Shown here piece by piece: positions 51,153 through 63,504 of a stretch of 64,000 nt of DNA. The DNA is from Saccharothrix longispora (GTDB lineage Bacteria; Actinomycetota; Actinomycetes; Mycobacteriales; Pseudonocardiaceae). Under the pieces are notes generated by a model. That model made no database searches and was not told the origin of the DNA. It saw nothing but the letters and a program-made list of their open reading frames with translations. Made by a program: the position numbers and the translations under genes. Numbering within the stretch: the stretch's first letter is position 1; each line of letters starts with the position of its first letter. Where the stretch lies: contig NZ_NSDM01000002.1 of NCBI RefSeq assembly GCF_030852425.1, positions 554,634 to 618,633 on the forward strand, read 5' to 3'.

Positions 51153-51926
51153 ATGACGACGCCCGGGCGGGACGGCGACCGGCAGGTGGACGACGAGCAC
51201 CGCAGGCAGGAGGAGTACTGGCTCCGGGCGGCCGACGCGGCGGGCTTCCGGGCGCGCACCGGGTTCGGGATAGCCCCGGGCGCGGTGCCGGACGTCGCGG
51301 TGCACGGCGTCGCCGACACCGCCATCGGGATCAGGGGTGGTCGCCTGCCCGCCGGTCAGGTCGCCCGCGGGACGGTCCGCGCGCACCGCGCCGGCTGGCT
51401 GCCGCTGTGGTTCGCCGGCTCCGGCCGGTACCCGTCGTGGTTCAACCGGGTGCCCTCGGTCGGGTGCAACCGGACCTCGTGGGACGACGTGCCGCGCCGC
51501 GGGGCGCTCACCGCGGTCGGGCTGCGCCGCGTGACCGCGCGGCGGTGCGACGTGCACACCTTCGACCGCTGCCCCGCCGGTCGGCGGACCCTGTGCGGCC
51601 GGTACCACCCGTACCTGGAGCAGTGGTCCGGCATGAGGGTCGACGACGTGGCCGAACAGGTCCCGGCCCGCGAGGCCGTGCCGCCGGCCCCCGCCCCGGA
51701 CCGGGTCTACCTGGTCCCGGTGCGCGACCTGGCCCGCTACCGCGAGATGACCGGCGGGCTCGGCGCGTACGAGCCCGCCGGGCCTGCGGGCGCGTCGGGC
51801 GTCGCCGAGCGGGCGCACCGGTGGTGCGCGGCGTGCGGCAACCCGCTGCTGTACCTGCGCCCGGGACGCGACCGGTGCGAGCGGTGCAGGTCGGGGACGC
51901 GGGAGCCGGTCACCCCGCCAGGTTGA
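51153..51926 (+). CDS. CoiA-like protein with C-terminal zinc ribbon, catalytic core doubtful
   Basis: A 257-residue protein. The central part resembles the actinobacterial competence CoiA-like family, which has a PD-(D/E)XK fold: WLPLWFAGSGRYPSWFNRVP, then the cysteine-rich RRCDVHTFDRCPAGRRTLCG and RYHPYLEQWSGMRVDDVAEQ. The expected D-x10-ExQ core is replaced by PDVAVHGVADTAIGIRGG, where the catalytic Glu is not evident. The C-terminus CAACGNPLLYLRPGRDRCER looks like a four-Cys zinc ribbon. The family call is from memory of the pattern. The last 17 bp overlap the convergent kinase gene. Confidence 0.5.
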   Translation: MTTPGRDGDRQVDDEHRRQEEYWLRAADAAGFRARTGFGIAPGAVPDVAVHGVADTAIGIRGGRLPAGQVARGTVRAHRAGWLPLWFAGSGRYPSWFNRVPSVGCNRTSWDDVPRRGALTAVGLRRVTARRCDVHTFDRCPAGRRTLCGRYHPYLEQWSGMRVDDVAEQVPAREAVPPAPAPDRVYLVPVRDLARYREMTGGLGAYEPAGPAGASGVAERAHRWCAACGNPLLYLRPGRDRCERCRSGTREPVTPPG

Positions 51927-52764
51927 GCAGTTCGGTGCGCGCCCCCTCGTCGTCGAGGTGCGCCAGGGCGATCATCGGCGCCAGCGCGCGGGCCCAGGCG
52001 TGCAGGCGCCCGGGGTCGAGGGACGCGGCGTCTGCGACCTCGGCCGCGCGTGCGGTCACGCCCTCGTGGCGCGCGCCGTCGAGGACGTAGTCGACCACGT
52101 CGAAGCACGGGTCGCCCACGCACGGGCGCGGGTCGATCGCCACCAGGCCGCGCGGGCCGAGCAGGACGTTGCCCAGGTGCAGGTCGCCGTGCAGCAGCAC
52201 GCGGGGCTGGGTGTCGAGCAGGGCCCGGCAGCGGGTCCGGGCGCGGTCCCAGCTCTCCGGCGTCACGTGGGCCGCCACGGCCGGGTCGGTCAGGCGGCGG
52301 CCGACGCGGGTGAACGCCTCCTCGCAGCGGTCGCGCAGGTCCGGCCAGGCGCCGGCCGGCGCGGGGACGCCGTGCAGGTCCGCCGCCAGGGCGGCCCACT
52401 CGTGCGGCGTCGGGGGGACGGGCAGCTCGTCGGCCATCGTGCCCGGCACCACCGCGGCCAGCAGGGCGGCGCCGGGTGCCTCGGCCAGCACGGTGGGCAC
52501 GCGGCCCGACGGCGCGAGGTGGCGCAGGGCGGCGGTCTGTCCGGCCAGGAAGACGTCGTCCGGGCTGAGCTTCAGCGCGACCGGCAGGCCGTCGCGGGCG
52601 CCCGACACGACCACCGACGACGCGCCGGGCGGCATGTCCGGGCCGATCGCCAGGCCCCACTCCCGGGCCAGGGCCTCCACCCGGGACGGGAGGGCGGCGC
52701 ACCAGTCGGCCACCTCCGGCCCGAAGCGGAGGGACAGTCGTCCGGTGATCTCGTCCACGTCCAC
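51910..52764 (-). CDS. Aminoglycoside phosphotransferase-family kinase (APH(6)-like)
   Basis: A 284-residue protein kinase-like phosphotransferase. The Brenner motif is VLLHGDLHLGNVLLGPRGLV (catalytic Asp), followed by AIDPRPCVGDPCFDVVDYVL, a block typical of streptomycin/hydroxyurea 6-phosphotransferases. The N-terminal part ends PVALKLSPDDVFLAGQTAAL, with the ATP lysine. It may inactivate an aminoglycoside or phosphorylate a different small alcohol. Not next to any antibiotic cluster here. Confidence 0.82.
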   Translation of the reverse strand: MDVDEITGRLSLRFGPEVADWCAALPSRVEALAREWGLAIGPDMPPGASSVVVSGARDGLPVALKLSPDDVFLAGQTAALRHLAPSGRVPTVLAEAPGAALLAAVVPGTMADELPVPPTPHEWAALAADLHGVPAPAGAWPDLRDRCEEAFTRVGRRLTDPAVAAHVTPESWDRARTRCRALLDTQPRVLLHGDLHLGNVLLGPRGLVAIDPRPCVGDPCFDVVDYVLDGARHEGVTARAAEVADAASLDPGRLHAWARALAPMIALAHLDDEGARTELLNLAG

Positions 52765-52784
52765 GGGTGGACCGTAGGCGAAGA

Positions 52785-52819
52785 CCGCGGGCGGTGTCCC
52801 AGGAGGACACCGCCCGCGG
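52785..52819 (-). terminator. Terminator of the cellulase gene
   Basis: A perfect 15-bp stem (CCGCGGGCGGTGTCC with GGACACCGCCCGCGG) and a 5-nt loop, 34 bp after the cellulase stop and 21 bp before the phosphotransferase start on the same strand. It separates the two units. Confidence 0.85.
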
Positions 52820-52852
52820 TGGTGTTCGGTCGATCAGTCGTTCAGGAGGTCG

Positions 52853-54670
52853 TCACAGCGCCGGGTAGGCGTTGCGCATGAGCTCCTGGAACTGGGCCGA
52901 GAACCAGTGGCCCGACACCGGGGCGTCCGCCAGGGCGCCCGAGGGGTTGTTGCCGTTGCGCGGGTTGCCGCCGTACGTCGGGTCGCACATCCGGTCGAAG
53001 CCCTTGCCCTCGTCGTTCGGGATCGCCTTGCTCGAACCGTCGGACTCACCCGGCGGCTTGATCCAGACGTAGGCGTCGATGTTCGGCTTCGGCGCGGCCT
53101 TCGGCCGCTCGCCCAGACCGGCACCGGCCTGGTTGCACCAGTTGCCCTTCTGGATGCGGCGGTCGATGCGCGACTGGTTGACGTAGTCGTCCGGGTTCGT
53201 CGAGGTCGACTTGCCGGTCGGGCGGTCCGGACCGCCCCAGCCGTTGCGCGAGGTGTCGATCAGCATGCCGATGCCGCTGTCGAAGCCCTGCTTGACCAGC
53301 TCGGCGCGCATCGCCGTGGCGAAGCCCAGCTCGCCGTTGAAGTCGTTCCAGTCCACCCACTTGGCCCTTTCCTTGACCGGGGTGCCGCCGACGTTGTCGT
53401 CGACCGTCCAGTACGGCTCCTCCAGCGCGGAGTAGTTGGCCGTGTTGGTGATGAAGCCGTGGATCTTGTCCTTGGTGGCGCTGTTCTTGCCCAGGATGGC
53501 AGCGAACTGCTTCGCCGAGGCGTAGAAGTTGTCGTACTCGGGAACGGTGTCGCCCCAACCGATCCAGCCGTGGTGGCCGGAGTCGATGTAGTTGTAGACG
53601 TTCCCGATGGAGCCGAGCTTGCCGACGGCGTACGAGACGCCCTCGACGTAGTTGCCGTTCGCCTTCATCGTGTCGCAGTTCGGCGTGGCCGTGGCCCGCG
53701 GCGACACGTTGGTCACCAGGTTCGGCAGCGAGTCGATCTCGATGACCGCGACGATGCGCAGCTTCGAGTACTTCGCGTTGCCGACGATGCCCGCGATCTT
53801 GTCGATGTAGTCGGTCTTGTACTTGCCGATCTCGTCGGCCTTCAGCTCACCGTTCGAGGCCAGCGCGGCGCAGTCGCGGCCGGGCAGGTTGTAGACGACG
53901 AACTGGAAGACCAGCTGACCGTCGGAGCGGGCGGCGCGCTGGCGCTCCGCCTCGTCCAGGTGGTCGGCCAGCCCCATCGAGCCGGTCGTCGGCGAGCCGT
54001 TGCCGTCGATCGCGCTGATGCGGTCCATCCACACGCCGGTGGGCTGGTTCGAGATGCGGGAACCACCCGGCTCCGCGGCGGCCTGACGCGACCACTGCGG
54101 GTTGACGTACACGCCGGCGCCCACGTACGGGTTGTCCACCCGGGTGCCCGGGGTGCCACCGCCGCTCGTCGTGGTCGTCGTCGTGGTGGTGGTCGTGGTG
54201 GTGGTGGTCGTCGTGGTCGTGCTCGTCGGGCCGACCGAACCCGTGCAGGTCGTCCCGTTCAGGCGGAACGAGGTCGGCGCGGGGTTCGAGCCGTTCCACG
54301 AGCCGTTGAAGCCGGGGGTCACCGACGCGCCGGTGCCCAGGTTCGGGCTCCACTGCGGGTTCTTCACCGACACGCGGGCACCGGACTGCGAGAACACGCC
54401 GCCCCAGCCCTGCTGGACGCTCTGACCGGCGGCGAAGTCCCACTCCAGGGTCCAGCCACCGCTGATCGCGTCACCCAGGTTGGTGACCTGGACGTTGGCG
54501 CCGAATCCACCGGGCCACTGGTTGGTGATCGAATACGAGACCCGACAACCGGGGGCAGCGTTGGCGGTGGCGGTGCTCGCCACCACCCCGGCTGCGGACA
54601 GGGCCGCCACCGAGGTCACCGCCAAGGCGCCGGCCACCTTGCGGGACCGTACGAACGTGCGCAGACTCAT
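52853..54670 (-). CDS. Secreted GH6 cellulase (cellobiohydrolase type) with N-terminal CBM2
   Basis: A 605-residue exported glycoside hydrolase. An RSRKVAGALAVTSVAALSAA signal peptide is followed by a CBM2 (about 40-145; GCRVSYSITNQWPGGFGANV, cysteine pair, conserved Trp) for cellulose binding. An 18-threonine linker and a GH6 catalytic domain follow, with VVYNLPGRDCAALASNGEL (catalytic acid loop) and RIVAVIEIDSLPNLV. The extended loops suggest a processive cellobiohydrolase (Cel6B/CbhA type), inferred. ATG 54670 lies 7 nt after AAGGAGG. Two CebR boxes lie upstream, so cellobiose-controlled expression is expected. Confidence 0.93.
   Translation of the reverse strand: MSLRTFVRSRKVAGALAVTSVAALSAAGVVASTATANAAPGCRVSYSITNQWPGGFGANVQVTNLGDAISGGWTLEWDFAAGQSVQQGWGGVFSQSGARVSVKNPQWSPNLGTGASVTPGFNGSWNGSNPAPTSFRLNGTTCTGSVGPTSTTTTTTTTTTTTTTTTTTSGGGTPGTRVDNPYVGAGVYVNPQWSRQAAAEPGGSRISNQPTGVWMDRISAIDGNGSPTTGSMGLADHLDEAERQRAARSDGQLVFQFVVYNLPGRDCAALASNGELKADEIGKYKTDYIDKIAGIVGNAKYSKLRIVAVIEIDSLPNLVTNVSPRATATPNCDTMKANGNYVEGVSYAVGKLGSIGNVYNYIDSGHHGWIGWGDTVPEYDNFYASAKQFAAILGKNSATKDKIHGFITNTANYSALEEPYWTVDDNVGGTPVKERAKWVDWNDFNGELGFATAMRAELVKQGFDSGIGMLIDTSRNGWGGPDRPTGKSTSTNPDDYVNQSRIDRRIQKGNWCNQAGAGLGERPKAAPKPNIDAYVWIKPPGESDGSSKAIPNDEGKGFDRMCDPTYGGNPRNGNNPSGALADAPVSGHWFSAQFQELMRNAYPAL
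54167..54220. repeat. Threonine-codon microsatellite (poly-Thr linker)
   Basis: Eighteen consecutive ACN codons (seen as GGT/CGT on the plus strand) encode the linker between CBM2 and the GH6 domain. Copy number is likely to vary between strains. Secreted actinobacterial cellulases often have such linkers. Confidence 0.9.
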
Positions 54671-54699
54671 GCATCGCCTCCTTGCGAGCAAATCGCCAT

Positions 54700-54715
54700 C
54701 TGGGAGCGCTCCCAG
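54700..54715. promoter_or_regulatory. CebR box 1 (cellobiose repressor operator)
   Basis: CTGGGAGCGCTCCCAG, a perfect 16-bp palindrome containing TGGGAGCGCTCCCA, the established operator of Streptomyces CebR. It lies 30 nt upstream of the cellulase start. No cebR gene is in the window. Confidence 0.92.
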
Positions 54716-54759
54716 GCCATGTCACCGCACCGGGATTCGACGCGAACCGGAAGGGGTGA

Positions 54760-54775
54760 CTGGGAGCGCTCCCAG
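54760..54775. promoter_or_regulatory. CebR box 2 (cellobiose repressor operator)
   Basis: An identical copy of the 16-bp palindrome, exactly 60 bp from box 1. The spacing places both boxes on the same DNA face (about six turns), allowing cooperative binding or looping. Confidence 0.92.
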
Positions 54776-55000
54776 ACGAACGGTAACGCATGACACGCGG
54801 TGTTGACGAGGGGTTGACCTGGAGATAATCCCGGCCTATACCCGTGCGCGAAGCCACCAGAAGCGCCGTGACCTGCGGTTTCATTGCTTCCGTCTCAAAT
54901 GGAATCCGCGAGCCGGGTTCGCCCGGAATCGATTCGGTGGGCAAACGGGCGCGTTCGGCGTCACCTGTTCAGCGCATCGCGCCCATTGTCGGCCGGTACC

Positions 55001-55031
55001 CGTGTCGTCGAATATCCGATTCGACGACACG
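55001..55031. repeat. 13-bp perfect inverted repeat
   Basis: CGTGTCGTCGAAT (55001-55013) pairs with ATTCGACGACACG (55019-55031) around ATCCG. The core GTCGAAT/ATTCGAC recurs at 55071-55086. It may be a terminator for the minus-strand gene at 55099 or a regulator site. Confidence 0.7.
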
Positions 55032-55070
55032 CGCCGGGGGTTGCGCAATTTCGACCTTCACCGAAGCATT

Positions 55071-55086
55071 GTCGAATCCATTCGAC
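55071..55086. repeat. Second copy of the GTCGAAT inverted repeat
   Basis: GTCGAAT-CC-ATTCGAC, a 7-bp perfect stem with a 2-nt loop, shares its arms and the following GACG with the repeat at 55001-55031. It lies 13 nt past the stop of the minus-strand gene at 55099. Confidence 0.65.
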
Positions 55087-55098
55087 GACGCATTCGTC

Positions 55099-55905
55099 TC
55101 AATGACGGCCGGCGCCCTGGTCCGAAAGCACGCGCACGGCCTCGTCGACGGCCGCCAGCCGCGCCCGCCGGACGGCCTCGGACAGCGGTCGCAGCGCCGC
55201 GTCCCGGGCCCTGGTCGCGGTCGCCGACACGGCGCCGCCGGGCGCGTCGGACGCGGCCACCTCCAGGATCGCGGCGACCTCGGCGGCCCGCTGGAGCACG
55301 CGCAGCGCGCGCGGCGGCATCCCCTCCGGCCACGACAACTTCTGCTGCTCCGCCGACAACGCGGCGATCTCGGCCCGCACGTTCGGCCGGTGCCGGGCCA
55401 CGTCGAGCGTCACGAGCGCCGTGGCGGCCTCGCGCATCGCCGACGCCAGACCGTGCTCGGCCTCCCCCAGCGGCACGTGCTCACCGGGCGAGGACGACGG
55501 CAGGTCGAACACCGTCCACCGCAGCACGCCGTCGGCCACCAGCGCGGGCACCAGGCCGACACCGACGTCCGGCAGCACCGCCGCCTCCCGCGCCCGCAGG
55601 GCGCACTTGACCAGGGGCCCCTGGCCGCCCAGCCCGCGCACGTCGCCCGGCACGGGCAGCACCAGCCGCGCGGCGCCGGCCGAGGAACGCCGCAGCGACG
55701 CCAGCAGCAGGGCCGGCCCCACCGGGACCTCGTCGGGGCCCGGCAGGTCGAGCGCCGTGGCGGTGCCGTCGTCGTCGGCGGCCACCTCGTGCAGACCGGC
55801 CCAGAACCCCAGGGCGTCCAGGACGTCGTCCGCCGCGGCCGCACCGTGCAGCCAGGCGGACGTCCAGACGACCAGCGTCGCACTCGCACTCGACACGCTT
55901 GACAC
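55099..55905 (-). CDS. Conserved hypothetical protein
   Basis: A 268-residue soluble protein rich in Ala and Leu, with an N-terminal LVVWTSAWLHGAAAADDVLD segment, RLVLPVPGDVRGLGGQGPLV in the middle and a helical C-terminal half (RALRVLQRAAEVAAILEVAA). I recall similar proteins in Pseudonocardiaceae near ferrochelatase, without a known function. GTG 55905 is taken as the start, and GTG 55896 is possible. It follows the PH-domain-like gene on the same strand with a 32-bp gap. Confidence 0.65.
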   Translation of the reverse strand: MSSVSSASATLVVWTSAWLHGAAAADDVLDALGFWAGLHEVAADDDGTATALDLPGPDEVPVGPALLLASLRRSSAGAARLVLPVPGDVRGLGGQGPLVKCALRAREAAVLPDVGVGLVPALVADGVLRWTVFDLPSSSPGEHVPLGEAEHGLASAMREAATALVTLDVARHRPNVRAEIAALSAEQQKLSWPEGMPPRALRVLQRAAEVAAILEVAASDAPGGAVSATATRARDAALRPLSEAVRRARLAAVDEAVRVLSDQGAGRH

Positions 55906-55937
55906 GCCTGCCGAGGGTACGCGTCGGGCGGGCCGGT

Positions 55938-56429
55938 TCAGGCGGCCGGCCCGACGTGTTCCACCAGCAGGGAACGGAACTTCGCCACGTCCTCGGCCCC
56001 GGCGAACGCCCGGTGCGGCACCGCGTACACCGCGGTCGTCGCGGTCCTGAGCACGAACCCGCGCCCGGTCTCCGCCCAACCCGGCAGTTCGTCCCAGCTC
56101 AGCTCGCTGCGGGCGGACTCGCCGACCGCCATGCGCAGCGAGTGGCCGTCCGCCGTGCCGGTGACCGTCCTGGCCGCGAGCGGGTGGTTGTGGAAGTTCA
56201 CCGCCGTGCCCACGGGCACCAGTGCGACGATGATCACAGCCAGTGCGAGGGCGAACACACCCGCCCACGTCATGCCCATCACCAGGACGACGACGCCCAG
56301 CACGGCGAGCACCGCGGCGAACCACGGCGCCCACCGGTACAGCGGCACGGCGATCCGCAGCGCGTCGCGCCAGTCCGCCGGTCTCGGGGACCAGCTGAAG
56401 TCCACGCCCACCCCGCGCGCCCCGCTCAC
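55938..56429 (-). CDS. YcxB-like membrane protein
   Basis: A 163-residue protein. Two adjacent membrane helices (residues about 30-70; [20 protein letters not shown] and [19 protein letters not shown]) are followed by a PH-like/YcxB-like domain: [20 protein letters not shown] and [20 protein letters not shown]. The GTG start overlaps the ferrochelatase stop by 4 bases, so the two are co-translated. Function unknown. Confidence 0.75.
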   Translation of the reverse strand: MSGARGVGVDFSWSPRPADWRDALRIAVPLYRWAPWFAAVLAVLGVVVLVMGMTWAGVFALALAVIIVALVPVGTAVNFHNHPLAARTVTGTADGHSLRMAVGESARSELSWDELPGWAETGRGFVLRTATTAVYAVPHRAFAGAEDVAKFRSLLVEHVGPAA

Positions 56430-57442
56430 TTCGCCGGGCGCCGCGCGGGCTCGCAGCACAGCACGGCGCACGGCGCGCCGTCGACCGTGCAGCCGGCGAG
56501 CGGGAACCCCGACAGCTTGCGGACCGGCGCGCCGGCGAGGTGCTCGGCGACCAGTTCGGCGACGAGCCGGGCGAACCGGGGGTCGTCGTTCGGCGTCGCG
56601 GCGCGGGCGAAGCCCATGCCCAGCTCCACCGCCCGGTCACGGGCCTCGGTATCGAGGTCCCACACCACTTCCAGGTGATCGCTGACGAACCCGATCGGGC
56701 ACACCACGACGTTGGCCACGCCCTTGGCGTGCAGGGCCTCGACGTGGTCCACGATGTCCGGTTCGAGCCACGGGACCTGGGGCGGCCCGGACCGCGACTG
56801 CCACACCACGTCGTAGTCGGCCACGCCCAGCGCGGTCGCGACCAGCCGGGACGCCTCCGCGATCTGCCGCGAGTAGCGGTGGCCGCCCTCCTCGGGCGGC
56901 CCGGACGCCTCGTCCGCCGACAGCGGCACCGAGTGCGCGGTGAACACCAGGCGGTAGTCGTCGAAACCGGCCGCGGCGGTGCGCACGGCGTCCTCGAAGG
57001 ACTCGATGAAGAGCGGGTGGTCGAAGAACTGGCGCAGCTTCACCAGTTCGGGCGCGTCCGGCACGGCCGCGCGGGCGCGCCGGATGTCCTCGTCGTACTG
57101 GCGGCACGCCGAGTAGCCGCCGTAGGCGCTGGTCGGGAACACCAGCGCGCGCCTGACGCCCGCGGCCTTCATCTCGGCCAGGGTGTCCTCGACCATCGGG
57201 TGCCAGTTGCGGTTGCCGAAGTAGACCGGCAGCTCCACCAGCCCGCGCACCGCGTCGATGGCGCGGCGGTTGAGCGCGTTGATCGGCGACACGCCGCCGA
57301 AGTGCTGGTAGTGCTGCTCGACCTCGTCCAACCGCTCGGGCGGGACACCGCGACCGCGGGTCACGTTCTCCAGGAAGGGGCGGACGTCCTCGGGACCTTC
57401 CGGACCGCCGAAGGACAACCAGAGCAGCGCGTCGTAACTCAC
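56426..57442 (-). CDS. hemH: Ferrochelatase (coproporphyrin III type)
   Basis: A 338-residue chelatase that inserts iron in heme synthesis. In actinobacteria this protein (CpfC) uses coproporphyrin III. It begins [20 protein letters not shown], has [17 protein letters not shown] and the catalytic His in [10 protein letters not shown], and ends [16 protein letters not shown], where the cysteines probably bind a 2Fe-2S cluster as in mycobacterial enzymes. It follows fabI on the minus strand, as in the conserved mabA-inhA-hemH order. Confidence 0.94.
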   Translation of the reverse strand: MSYDALLWLSFGGPEGPEDVRPFLENVTRGRGVPPERLDEVEQHYQHFGGVSPINALNRRAIDAVRGLVELPVYFGNRNWHPMVEDTLAEMKAAGVRRALVFPTSAYGGYSACRQYDEDIRRARAAVPDAPELVKLRQFFDHPLFIESFEDAVRTAAAGFDDYRLVFTAHSVPLSADEASGPPEEGGHRYSRQIAEASRLVATALGVADYDVVWQSRSGPPQVPWLEPDIVDHVEALHAKGVANVVVCPIGFVSDHLEVVWDLDTEARDRAVELGMGFARAATPNDDPRFARLVAELVAEHLAGAPVRKLSGFPLAGCTVDGAPCAVLCCEPARRPAK

Positions 57443-57527
57443 CCCGACATCCTCGCGCCGACACCTCCGGGGCGCACAACCGGGTCGGCGTGACCACCGG
57501 CACGCCGACCCGGACCGCGGTCGGACC

Positions 57528-58295
57528 TCAGAGACCCAGGAAGTGCACGCCGCCGTCGACGAACACCATGGAGCCGGTGGTGGCCGGGAACCAGTCCGAC
57601 AGCAGCCCGCACACCGAGCGGGCGACCGGCGTGGCGTCGTCCACGTCCCAGCCGAGCGGGGCCTTCTCGCCCCACATGGCCTCCAGGTCGGCGAAGCCGG
57701 GGATCGACTTCGCGGCCATCGTGCGCACCGGGCCGGCCGAGACCAGGTTCACCCGGATGCCCTGCGGGCCGAGGTCGCGGGCCAGGTAGCGGTTGATCGA
57801 CTCGAACGCGGCCTTGGCCGGGCCCATCCAGTTGTAGGCGGGCCACACCTGGCGGGCGTCGAAGTCCAGGCCGACGATCGACGCGCCGCGGCCCAGCAGC
57901 GGCAGGGCGGCCTTCGTCAGCGCCTTGTACGAGTACGCGGAGACGTGCACCGCGGTGGCCACGTCCTCCCACGGCGCGTCCATGAACGGCGCGCCCAGGC
58001 ACGTCGGCGGCGCGTAGCCGATGGCGTGCACGACGCCGTCGAGGCCGTCCACGTGCTCGCGGAGCCGGTCGGCCAGCGTGTCCAGGTGCTCCTGGTTCTG
58101 CACGTCCAGCTCGACCACGGGGGCGGCCTGCGGCAGGCGCTTGGCGATCCGCTCCACGAGGCTCATCCGGCCGAAGCCGGTCAGCACGACCTGGGCGCCC
58201 TGCTCCTGGGCGACCCTGGCCACGTGGAAGGCGATCGACGCGTCGGTGATCACGCCGGTGATCAGCAGTCGCTTGCCCTCGAGCAGTCCCGTCAC
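57528..58295 (-). CDS. fabI: Enoyl-ACP reductase (InhA/FabI type)
   Basis: NADH-dependent reductase of the fatty acid synthase II cycle. The 255-residue protein has [20 protein letters not shown] at the N-terminus, the catalytic Tyr-x6-Lys in [20 protein letters not shown], and [17 protein letters not shown]. It matches mycobacterial InhA. GTG 58295 follows GGAGGAACAA. It lies 35 bp downstream of fabG. Confidence 0.95.
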   Translation of the reverse strand: MTGLLEGKRLLITGVITDASIAFHVARVAQEQGAQVVLTGFGRMSLVERIAKRLPQAAPVVELDVQNQEHLDTLADRLREHVDGLDGVVHAIGYAPPTCLGAPFMDAPWEDVATAVHVSAYSYKALTKAALPLLGRGASIVGLDFDARQVWPAYNWMGPAKAAFESINRYLARDLGPQGIRVNLVSAGPVRTMAAKSIPGFADLEAMWGEKAPLGWDVDDATPVARSVCGLLSDWFPATTGSMVFVDGGVHFLGL

Positions 58296-58330
58296 GGGTT
58301 GTTCCTCCGAAAGTGTTGTGCGTAGGGGTT

Positions 58331-61772
<3,442 letters not shown>

Positions 61773-61874
61773 GCCCCCTGGTCGTGGGAGGCGAGCTTGC
61801 GATCGGGTGACGAACCTCAAGAAACGCTTAACAGGCCTTTGCAAGAGCTTCACGATTCGATCCACTGACCGGTC

Positions 61875-63422
61875 ATGACCACGAGTCCACCACCCGTCAC
61901 CCTCGCGGCCGAGGGCGGAGCGCTGTCCTCCGTCGAGGAAGCGATCAACAACGTCTTCACCCCTGTCTCGGATGCCGTGGCAGGCTTCGTCTTCGCCGAG
62001 ATCACCGTCTTCGGCGTGACGTTCCCCTGGATCGTCGGCTGGCTCGTCCTCGCAGCGGCGATCTTCACCGCCTACTTCGGCGTCATCCAGGTGCGGGGCT
62101 TCGCCACCGCGCTGCGCATCGTCCGGGGCAGGCACAGCAGCCCCGACGACCCCGGCGAGATCACCCACTTCCAGGCGCTCAGCTCGGCCGTGTCGGGCAC
62201 CGTCGGCCTCGGCAACATCGCCGGTGTCGGCGTGGCGGTGACCATCGGCGGCGCGGGCGCGACGTTCTGGATGATCCTCGCCGGCCTGCTCGGCATGTGC
62301 ACGAAGTTCGTCGAGTGCACCCTGGGCGTCAAGTACCGCGACGTCCACCCGGACGGGACGGTGTCCGGCGGCCCGATGCACTACCTGCGCAAGGGCCTGG
62401 CCGAGCGGTTCCCGGGTGGGGCGGGCAAGGCCGTCGGCAAGGTGCTCGCCGCGGGCGCGGCGGCCATGATCCTGTTCTTCGGGATCGCCGGCGGCAACAT
62501 GTTCCAGGCCAACCAGACGTTCGCCCAGCTCCGCAACGTGACCGGCGGCGAGGAGGGCTTCCTCGGCACCGACGGCGCCGCGCTGGTGTTCGGCATCGTC
62601 CTCGCGCTCGTGGTCGGCGCCGTGATCATCGGCGGCATCAAGTCCATCGGCCGGGTCACCGGCAAGCTGGTGCCCGCGATGGCGATCCTCTACGTCCTGG
62701 GGTGCCTCACCGTCATCCTGTTCAACGTCACCGCCGTCCCGGACGCCATCGGCCAGATCTTCACGGGCGCGTTCAACGCCGACAGCGTCGCGGGAGGCGC
62801 TATCGGCGCGTTGATCGTCGGCTTCCAGCGCGCCGCGTTCTCCAACGAGGCGGGCCTCGGGTCCGCGTCGATCGCGCACTCGGCGGTGAAGACCCGCCGA
62901 CCGGTCACGGAGGGGTACGTCGCGCTGCTGGAGCCGTTCATCGACACCGTGGTCATCTGCACCATGACCGCCCTGACCATCGTCGTGGCGCAGACGCAGT
63001 TCTGGAAGGACGCCCAGGCCACCGTGTTCGCCGGCGGCCCGAGGCCGGACGGCGTCACGGTCACCTCCGAGTCCTTCGCCACCGTGCTGCCGTGGTTCCC
63101 GTACGTGCTGACGCTGGCCGTGGTGCTGTTCGCCGTGTCCACCATCATCACGTGGAGCTACTACGGCGAGAAGGCGTGGACGTACCTGTTCGGCAAGAGC
63201 AAGCGCAGCGAGGCCGTCTACCGCGTCATCTTCTGCCTGTTCACCGTGGTGGGATCGGTGCTGACGCTGGGCAGCGTGCTGGACTTCGCCGACGCGGTGC
63301 TGTTCCTGCTGGCGCTGTTCAACATCGTCGGCCTGTACCTGCTGGCCCCCGTGGTGAAGCGGGAGCTGAAGGAGTTCAAGGAGTACCTCAGGACGAAGCG
63401 CGAGGACGCCGAGGTCGGCTGA
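61875..63422 (+). CDS. Sodium:alanine symporter (AGCS family)
   Basis: A 515-residue transporter with about 11 helices. GEITHFQALSSAVSGTVGLG and NIAGVGVAVTIGGAGATFWM form the AGCS signature, with GGPMHYLRKGLAERFPGG and AAFSNEAGLGSASIAHSAVK. It probably imports alanine or glycine with sodium. The region before it (61773-61874) is AT-richer and may hold its promoter. A 12-bp stem terminator follows. Confidence 0.93.
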   Translation: MTTSPPPVTLAAEGGALSSVEEAINNVFTPVSDAVAGFVFAEITVFGVTFPWIVGWLVLAAAIFTAYFGVIQVRGFATALRIVRGRHSSPDDPGEITHFQALSSAVSGTVGLGNIAGVGVAVTIGGAGATFWMILAGLLGMCTKFVECTLGVKYRDVHPDGTVSGGPMHYLRKGLAERFPGGAGKAVGKVLAAGAAAMILFFGIAGGNMFQANQTFAQLRNVTGGEEGFLGTDGAALVFGIVLALVVGAVIIGGIKSIGRVTGKLVPAMAILYVLGCLTVILFNVTAVPDAIGQIFTGAFNADSVAGGAIGALIVGFQRAAFSNEAGLGSASIAHSAVKTRRPVTEGYVALLEPFIDTVVICTMTALTIVVAQTQFWKDAQATVFAGGPRPDGVTVTSESFATVLPWFPYVLTLAVVLFAVSTIITWSYYGEKAWTYLFGKSKRSEAVYRVIFCLFTVVGSVLTLGSVLDFADAVLFLLALFNIVGLYLLAPVVKRELKEFKEYLRTKREDAEVG

Positions 63423-63446
63423 CGGCCCGCCGGAGCGGAGACCAGA

Positions 63447-63486
63447 CCGGAGCGGCGGTCCGCGGGGGCGCGGGCCGCCGCTCCGG
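63447..63486. terminator. Bidirectional terminator between the symporter and cutA
   Basis: CCGGAGCGGCGG pairs perfectly with CCGCCGCTCCGG (12-bp stem, 16-nt loop) between convergent genes. Confidence 0.8.
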
Positions 63487-63504
63487 CTCGTGGTGCGGAC
63501 GCCG

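Larger units (their letters stand above)
54776..55098. other. Intergenic region with inverted repeats and a possible plus-strand promoter
   Basis: About 320 bp upstream of the cellulase and downstream of the hypothetical gene at 55099. It is clearly AT-richer than its surroundings. TTGACC (54814-54819) and TATACC (54837-54842) are 17 nt apart on the plus strand. Two related inverted repeats follow at 55001-55031 and 55071-55086. No convincing gene is seen on either strand. Confidence 0.5.

Noticed and set aside
54102..54425. Valine-rich plus-strand frame with a run of about 15 valines
   Set aside because: It is the complement of the poly-threonine linker of the cellulase.
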